From positions 104,560,278 to 104,624,277 of the forward strand of contig CP136069.1 of assembly GCA_032622095.1 (NCBI GenBank): a stretch of 64,000 nucleotides of DNA. The letters are read 5' to 3'. Every line of letters begins with the position of its first letter. Position 1 is the first letter of the stretch. Below the pieces are notes generated by a model. That model worked only from the letters and a program-made list of their open reading frames with translations, searched no databases and was not told the origin of the DNA. The stretch comes from Siphonodentalium dalli (Eukaryota; Mollusca; Scaphopoda; Gadilida; Siphonodentaliidae). Shown piece after piece: positions 56,571 to 64,000 of this stretch. A program made the translations under genes and the position numbers.

Positions 56571-57529
56571 GTATAGCCATCATAAGTTATAGATGTGCCC
56601 ACACTAGTTTTGGCTGGGAATAAATAATTGTGCAAGCAATATTAGCTAGGATATTCGGTTATTAGCAGATAATAGCAGACTATATATATATACTAAGTAT
56701 GTTTTAGGTTTGGAGATGAATGCTGTTACTTACATCAGTCTGGACAAGCAGCTCAGGCTGGTCACAGAGACGGTACTTATCTCAAAATACATTTCTCAAT
56801 ACATGCTTAATTACACAGGGACCCAATTAACTAGTAGTATGAGGGTTTGTCCCCTTGTAAATATTGTACAAATGTTGCTTCCTGAGGTAGTTGGGTGGGG
56901 TCAGGTTCCTAGAGCCGGAATCGGTGGCGGCTTATGGAACCTTGTGGCGTTTTTATATATAATAGTCTCCCACCTTTGAGCCTGACTATCATTTTTACAT
57001 GTATATAATTTCATCTTGCCAAAATTTTAATAAATACGGTTACCATTTGATTGGGTAGCCATTTACCTCAATTGATAGTTGGCTCAAACCAAGCAACTCC
57101 CTCCAGGCCTCAGATTTGAACAACAGGGTAAATATGGTAAAAATCAGTAGGTCTCAACTTGAGTGGGGTGAGGTGTCGCAATGATGGTTTATAGTGAACG
57201 GACTCACCCCAAGGAGAGTTTTCTTTCTATAACTGGTTGTTGGTCATCCTCACTTCTCTCGAGTTGAGACAAACATTTTTAATATGAGCTTGGGTTGCGA
57301 ATTGTTCTGAATTCGGATAGTCTGTCCTACTCTGGTAGCTGCATAAAATGGGTATTTTACCAAACTTTACTAAATTTATTTCACAAAATTTATCAAATTC
57401 GCCTTTCTTGATCCTTTTTGATTTTTAGTATGTTGTTTATAATTGGTTAATAGACTTGTTCCTGCTAAGAAACAATGTGTTGCAATTAGTTTGAGGTTTG
57501 GCACTTTATTCTCATAAATGCACTGGACT
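56571..57529. other. Dispersed repeat fragment and unassigned DNA
   Basis: 56640-56800 resembles 54110-54310 (CAGTCTGGACAAGCAGCTCAGG). The rest shows no gene; an 89-codon frame at 56710-56979 has no recognised content. Confidence 0.5.
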
Positions 57530-58860
57530 ACAGGCTACAGGTCGTACCTTTGGTCGGATCATTATGAAATTTGTCATGGCTGTTGCAATTGACATATAGC
57601 TGGAACGAGTCATTTTGAGCTATCTTGGATTTTTCTCTTTGCATGACTAAATTATTTGGCATGGGCTACAGGTCGTACCTTTAATAGTCGGATCGTCATG
57701 AAATTTTTCACGGATGTTGACAATGACATATAGATGGGAATGAGTCATTTTGGGGTCATTCGGCCAAATAACATGGCTGCCAGTGGCCATCTTTGATTTC
57801 AAAATTCAATCCATTAGCACGGTTACAGGCCATACTGTTTGTCTGATCATCATGAAATTTGTCATGGGTGTAATGACATTTAGATCAGAACGAGTCATTT
57901 TGGGGTCATTCGCCAAAACAAATGGCCACCAGCAGCCATCTTGGATTTTTCTCTTTGCATGACTAAATCCTTTGGCACAGGCTATAGGTCAGACCTTTGG
58001 TCGGATTATTATGAAATTTGTCATGGCTGTTGCAATTGACATATAGATGGAACGAGTCATTTTGGGGTCGTTCGGCAAAAAAACATGGCCGCAAGCGGCC
58101 ATCTTGGATTTCGCAATTCAATCCATTAGCACAGACTACAGGCCGGTGTGTTCGTCTGATCATCATTAAATTTGTAGTGGAAGTTAATATTGACATGTAG
58201 ATGGGAACGAGTCATTTTGGGGTCATTCAGCCATAAAACATGGCCGCTGGTAGCCATCTTGGATTTTACTTTGTATGACTAAATCCTTTGACGCAGGCTA
58301 CAGGTCGGATCATCATGAAATTTGTCATGGATGTTTACATTGACATGTAGATGGGAACGAGTCATTTTGGGGTCATTTGGCAGAAAAGCATGGCTGCCAG
58401 TGGCCATATTGGATTTTAAAATTCAATCCATTAGCATGGGCTACAGGACGTACTTGTTTGTCTGATCATCATGAAATTTGTCATTTATGTTAATATTGAC
58501 ATATAGATGGGAACAAGTCAATTTGGGGTCATTCGGCTAAAAACATGGCTGCCAGCAGCCATATTGGATTTTACTCTTTGCATGACTAAATCCTTTGGCA
58601 TGGGCTTTGGTCAGATCACGGATGTTAACATTGATATGTAGATAGGAATGAGTCATTTTCGGGTCATTCAGCCATAAAAATTGCTGCTGGCAGCCATCTT
58701 AGACTTTACTCTTTGCATGACTAAATCCTTTGGTACGGGCTACAGGTCGTACCTTTGGTCGGATCATCATTAAATTTGTCATGGCTGTTAACATTGAAAT
58801 GTGGACGGGAACGAGTAATTTTTGGGTGTCATTCGGCCATAAAACATGCCTGTTTCCCGT
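57530..58860 (+). repeat. Family C monomer array
   Basis: About nine monomers of about 150 bp with ATCATGAAATTTGTCATGG, AGATGGGAACGAGTCATTTT, GGGGTCATTCGGCC, CAGCCATCTTGGATTT and GCATGACTAAATCCTTTGGC. The start palindrome is absent. Reading frames on both strands follow the repeat period and are not genes. Confidence 0.8.
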
Positions 58861-59569
58861 GGGGACTGAAGGGGACCAAAGGCGATATGTCAAGTTTGTC
58901 GAATGTCGGTTTAATGAAGTTTCAAACCTGCGAATAAACAAACACAAAAAATATATATAAAGCGAAATGAAATCGACACAAATGCATGATTTAGATGCAA
59001 CAATTGAATAAACCGAGAGTAAGCCATTTGCATGTGAGATACAGAACAAGATAAGCCCATGACATATGCAAATATAGTTCACACGCATGTGACATTGCAA
59101 CTAAATATAACTAAATCCATAAGCATGCAACATTGTGATACCCAACACAAAATAACCGTAAATGTATTGCTATAGAGTATAACTGTGTGAAAGGTATTAA
59201 TACATGATTGTCGATGATATTCACATTTCTTGAAGATAAACTACACGTGCAGGCTGTATCACATCACAGCAAAGATATCACACGATTTATAGTCAGAGTT
59301 CCAATATTGCTTCCAATATATCACACCATAGCGTTCACGATTTGCAAAGTAAAAGTTATAACACATAGTTTGTGTCCATATATATAGTCACATGTGGAGT
59401 GATGATTGACTCCCATCAATAACGCTGATCCCGATGTCCAAGACGTCAAACAAGCCATATAGTCCAGGAGATATTGGTCGAGCTGTGCACCCCCCCCCCC
59501 CCCCCCCCAGGACTCAACTTCACCCCAATAATTTTCTTCCTTAAGGTCTCCTCTAATTTTTTTCACTTG
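58861..59569. other. No gene seen; C19 run
   Basis: Unassigned DNA with a run of about 19 C at 59490-59508. The 133- and 108-codon frames around it have no recognisable domains. Confidence 0.5.
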
Positions 59570-59810
59570 TTAACAAGAAAAAAAAGTGGCCGCAGAGACT
59601 CCAGACAAGATGGCGTCCATCATGGTGGCCATTTAAAAAAAATGCACCAGGTCTCTTTGATCGCCGTTATAGTAAAGATGATATCACATGCGGTCTTGTT
59701 TTCCACTCAATTCGTTATGCTGATATACAACCCTTACAAATTAGCCCAAAATCTGACACCAGAATCCAATATGGTGGCCAAGATGGCCGCCGAAATGTGA
59801 AAATATGCTA
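59570..59810 (+). repeat. ATGGCGGCC-type repeat fragment
   Basis: Contains CAAGATGGCGTCCATCATGG and CCAAGATGGCCGCCGAAAT, similar to the array at 62280-62700. Confidence 0.5.
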
Positions 59811-61973
59811 TTTTTATGTGTACCCATACCATCTATGGTACACATAATGCTGACGTCCGGATCAACCATCCGTCTGTCCGTCTGTCCGTCCGTCCGTCTG
59901 TCCGTAGACACTTGCTATCCGATTCATTTACTTGAATATTTTTTATCGGATCTTGTTAAAATTTATGTGCTGTTTATGATGACACACTCCTCACCTGTAT
60001 AGTTTTTGGTATCGATCGGTTGATCGGTTTAGAAATTATTAACACTTTGCATCCGCACATAGGCATGAGCTATCCGATGCTGTAACCAAAGTATTTTTTG
60101 TCCGATTGTTTTCATATTTGATATGTAGGTTTATAATGACACACCCCTCACCTGTATAGTTTTTGGTATCGATTGGTTGATCGGTTTAGAAAATAATTAA
60201 CCCTGCACACAAATGCTATCTGTTGCATCTAAGTCAAACTGTTTTCTTCTGATATGCCTCATATTTCTTACCTAGGTTTTTCTTAGCACGTTCTTTATCT
60301 GTATGTTTTTTGGTATCGTTTATTTAACCCTTTCTGCTCTTGTTTTTAAATAGAATTCATCCAAGCTGTGTTGACTTAAATATTTTTCATCTGATCAGCA
60401 CCAAATTTGGTACATCTGGTCCTCACCCCGAAATACAGATCAGGTTCGAATTTGAGTTTGATCTGGTATATTTTAACAGAGTTATGGCCATTTAAAATTC
60501 AAGTAGCTGATAATCTAATTAATGCCTGCAGGAACTGTTAGCTTAGAAGAGGAGATCTTATTACACAGCCAGTGTCTTATTGGAAATGAGTTTTGTTTAG
60601 CTTGACATTAGATAAATACCATGGCTCACAGAGTCAAATGTCTTTAGACACATCACATGCAGTGATAGTGGTTCTCTCCTGTATGGACCAGAACACCTGA
60701 TCAAACAAATCTCTCAACACTAATACAATTTCTCTCCTGACTCTCAGACTCTATCACACACAGTGTGCTAGCATCTCTAAAACATTGACAAAACCATGAT
60801 TGATGACTCTCTGGTCCATTCTGTGTTCTGTACAAAATTAATTTAACCCCTTTGTTGAAACAGGTTCATGACATTAGAGACTGACTTATTGTATGGGTTT
60901 CTAAATCCAATGACATGCTTTTATAGACTGTTTGTGTTTATCAGTTCATTATTTTGGGTAAGATTAACCCCATTCTATCTGATTTTATATCCATTGATTA
61001 TGTTTATAGTTTTTGGCATAGTTTATGATAACACACCCCTAACCTGCACAGTGAGGGTCATTTGGTTTATTTGCTCAAAAATATTAACATCCTCCACCAA
61101 TCCTGTTGACACAATGTGATAACTAAATATTTTTCACTTGATCACTATATAAATAATTGCATCCATGTTAATGATGAAACATTCTTCACCTGTATAAATT
61201 TTGGTATCAATTGAATTATTTTGATAATATATTAGCTGTAACTTCAATTATATTTCCGCTGTTTAGATACATTATATCTTTCCAATGATCAGCTTAGAAG
61301 AAAATTAACCCACCCCATTCCATAGTCATACAGTATGCTATTCAATGTAATGAATCTAATATTTTCAATCTGACCAATCTCATATCCTACCTCTAGCTAT
61401 CTGAAAATTCTGCATAAAAACATTTTATATCCAATCATTATCAATCATTTTATATCCAGGTTTATACATCCCTCACTTGTATAGTTGTTCAGGTATTGAT
61501 TAGTTTTTGAATCGGGAACTATTAACTCTTTTGTCCCATCTAAATGATCCCAATAATTTTTAATATGCAGCTAACACAAAACATAATAAAAAAAATAACA
61601 ATATTAAAAAAATCATAATATGTTATGTCTCACATTCCAGTGTAATAAGCAAATAAATAACTATTTTGTCTTTAACTGCTATGGTGCTTCTCTCTGACTA
61701 TGGATTGAGCTTAATTAGCTTTATCACTCTATAAGATATATCTGTGTTGAAGTGACTTAATAGGTTGAAATGGAATGCCACATCCGTGTTCCTATTGTGT
61801 TTATGTGAGCAAGGTGCCCAATAAGTCTGATTCCACTTGTGACCTTAATAGTAAGGTGTCAATTATTGAAACTTTTGCACTCGTGAAAAGGTTGGTGTAA
61901 GGATTTATTAAAATAGCTAATCGGTATCGCCACGGTATGGGTTAAACATCTGCCGATCGTGATCGGCCTCTCG
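59811..61973 (+). mobile_element. Family B element, complete copy
   Basis: Starts TTTTTATGTGTACCCATACC with its palindrome and a (GTCC/GTCT)n run at 59866-59905. Monomers and long internal units follow, and it ends with ATCTGCCGATCGTGATCGGC and CTCTCG. Length about 2.16 kb. Confidence 0.8.
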
Positions 61974-62279
61974 TTCTGATACGTTACCACCTTTCGTTTG
62001 TCTCTGTGGGAAATGTTGGCATCTTTGCGTCATGTTATACATTTATCATATAGAGGAATCATTGGCGACCATATGGGGACCATAATATACATTCATTGCG
62101 GGATATTTTTGTCCGATATCACGTTTTCCCAAATGCCGGTATAATAGGTCAAAGCCGAATCTACGTTAATAACGCGATGTAATGTTTCGAATCAATGAAT
62201 GTTATTGTTATTGTAACAACACCCATGCATATATATGTGCAGGAGATACTCAAGCTAGGATTCCTCTTATACCTGAGTT
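61974..62279. other. No gene seen
   Basis: Unassigned DNA of about 300 bp. Confidence 0.45.
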
Positions 62280-62700
62280 GAGGAATATTTACCCAAATCC
62301 AAGATGGCGGCCAAAATGGCCACCAGAAATAAAAAATCACGGAAAATCGCCGATTTTAACATCAGTGAGCATTATTGTCATGACAACTCCACACCTGCTT
62401 ACTATTGTGAGTTGGGAACACTTAGGCGAAGAACTTTCCTTGTACCATATCCAAATAAAAGTCCCCCAAATACAAAATGGCGCCCACAATGGCGGACAGA
62501 TTTTGAAAAATTACCGAAATTCCCTCATATTCACATCATTGGGCATTATTGTCGAGATAACTCCACCCATGCTTACAGTTGAGTTGGAAATACTGAGGTG
62601 AAGTAATTACATTACACCTCATGCAAGTAATTGTTTTCAAAAGATGGCGGCCAAAATGGCGACCAAAATTTGAAAACAAGTCTACATTACTTTACTTTCT
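62280..62700 (+). repeat. Tandem repeat, ~170-bp units with AAGATGGCGGCC
   Basis: Two to three diverged units with AAATGG(C)GGCC(A/C)AAATGG, GGGCATTATTGTCGAGATAA and CTCCACCCATGCTTAC. The 139- and 92-codon frames here are repeat by-products. Confidence 0.65.
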
Positions 62701-63537
62701 TAGGACTGGCGTTATTGTTTCGCGATTTCTATCCACCATTACATGTTGATATGGAATAGTGACATGAAGTATTCATTAGGGTTTGGCAATTGATACTCAC
62801 AGCCAATATCGCTGCTAAATTGGCGGTAAGAAATTGAAAATAAATCGATTTTAATTTCAACTATTTGTCATAATATCAGTATGTATGGATGAAACTATAC
62901 ATACACCATCTACTAGTTCAACTTATAGGTATCAAAACGCATAACATAGCTCGTATCCTTCTGGAAAGACGAAAAACCACAATTAATATCGCGATGTGGC
63001 ATTTCGAAATCCATTTTCCACTTAGCGCCGATAATGGCCGTAAGCGTAGGTGCGCCTAATAGTTATATCAGAACAATTACCTGATAACAGATTCTGATTT
63101 TCCACGTCACGTCCATAATTATCTGGACCAGCTTCCATTGTTTGTCTGATAAATCTAGGTCGCTCACACCGACAAAGTATTCACCACTTCCTGGGAGTAG
63201 GGTCCCTCTAATCATAACGTTTCAAACAATTCATTTTCCGGTGTCTAGCTTACGATTTTAAATGTTTGCTAAATATGATATTTGTGCGTCATCTTGAACT
63301 AGGAAGGCATATGACCGATGAGTATACAAGCTTACAGAAGGTCATCTCTATGTATGTGTCTCATACCCCATGGGGATAACGACATGTACACCTAGCGAAC
63401 CAGTTAGCTAGTCACTTCTCAATAGATGGTTCGTCAACTCAGCGAACGCATTGGCATATGTGGACAACTTCGACAGTGTTTCGAAGGTTGCTAGCTTTCT
63501 CATTCCCTTGGACAGATGTCTATCTGCTAAGGGAGCA
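62701..63537. other. No gene seen
   Basis: Unassigned DNA; no termini or arrays recognised. Confidence 0.45.
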
Positions 63538-63675
63538 TGTCAAAACCTCTTTCGCATATGTGAAAAAAATGTGATAAAAGTGTGAAAAATGTGACGTCAT
63601 TGACGTTGTTTTTTTCGACATTATCGGAGTTTTTTCGTCGTTATCGCCCGCCGTAACGTTGTACGTTTTCGTCAA
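63538..63675 (+). mobile_element. Harbinger-like terminus, TGTGAAA type
   Basis: TAA (63538-63540) is followed by GGGAGCATGTCAAAACCTCT, then repeated ATGTGAAAAAA / GTGTGAAAAATGTG motifs. It resembles the TIR at 30858. It is cut by a family B insertion at 63676. Confidence 0.5.
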
Positions 63676-64000
63676 TTTTTATGTTTACCCATACCATAGT
63701 ATGGTAAACATAGTGTCGTTGTCCGGATTGACCACTCGTCGTTAGTCCGTCCGTCCGTCCGTTCGTCTGTCTGTCTGTCTGTCTGTATGTCTGTAGACAC
63801 TTTACGCATGGTGCGTTAACTCGAACATTTTATATCTGATCGGAACCAAATTTTGTATATGAATTTCTCAGCACCAAATACAGATCGAGTTCGAATATGG
63901 GTTTGATCCGAGTTTTTTTTACGGAGTTATGGCCCTTTTTCGAATTAGAATTCATGCATGCTACCATAACTCAAATTTTTTTTATCTGATCATAATCAAA
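63676..64000 (+). mobile_element. Family B element, running off the window
   Basis: Starts TTTTTATGTTTACCCATACC, with palindrome, (GTCC/GTCT)n at 63745-63796 and the first monomers. The right end lies beyond the window. Confidence 0.75.

Noticed and set aside
57750-59100. Several frames on both strands
   Set aside because: They follow the family C monomer period and contain no conserved protein features.
62182-62601. 139-codon frame as a gene
   Set aside because: It lies across ~170-bp tandem units containing ATGGCGGCC repeats; two frames are open for the same reason.
26840-64000. J-domain exons of GAK
   Set aside because: Looked for the expected HPDK-type and LLSTLHTVLW-type coding motifs; none was recognised, so no exon is called.

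Overview
The window looks like intronic DNA of an animal gene, most likely from a marine lophotrochozoan (probably a mollusc). Spliced exons are rare, base composition is AT-rich, and repeat families of several eukaryotic transposon superfamilies fill nearly all the space. There are no operons or bacterial signals. The resident host gene is on the + strand. Two exons (16961-17157 and 25759-26832) encode part of a cyclin-G-associated kinase / auxilin orthologue (GAK): the end of the PTEN-like C2 domain and the clathrin/AP2-binding linker. Both have consensus splice sites and their phases match. No kinase, phosphatase or J-domain exon was found, so the other exons lie outside the window or were missed.

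The most striking object is at 5643-9419. It is a complete-looking BEL/Pao LTR retrotransposon with two identical 133-bp LTRs, a 5-bp target duplication (ATTAT), a primer-binding site, a gag and an aspartic protease. Reverse transcriptase, RNase H and integrase are absent. In their place, fused in frame to the protease, is an intronless copy of the tail of the ciliary kinesin KIF19. This is the architecture of a transducing retrovirus, built from a BEL/Pao element.

Layout: 1-1815 diverged repeats; 1816-9787 a terminal-inverted-repeat (TIR) element carrying the BEL insertion, followed by a small derivative of the same family; 9977-12569 remnants of an ISL2EU-type DNA transposon (DDE transposase and a SAP/YqaJ-type gene facing each other); 13345-17700 inverted repeats that bracket a Mutator-like element and GAK exon 1; 18055-24880 a second large inverted repeat with hAT-like and Tc1/mariner-like non-autonomous elements; 25759-26832 GAK exon 2; 28018-37667 a long-inverted-repeat element with a minisatellite core, interrupted by a 6.3-kb Harbinger-like element that itself contains a second Mutator-like copy; 40094-45183 a decayed piggyBac element with an intron; 45188-64000 mostly nested arrays of four repeat families (called A, B, C and J here) plus a third Mutator-like copy.

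Families A, B, C and J share one plan: a start palindrome (A, B, C), a GTCC-rich microsatellite, then tandem monomers of about 150-190 bp. Family B also ends in a fixed hairpin and inserts at T runs without a clear target duplication, which recalls Helentron-derived elements. Family letters are labels made for this annotation. All assignments rest on reading the sequence; no database search was possible.
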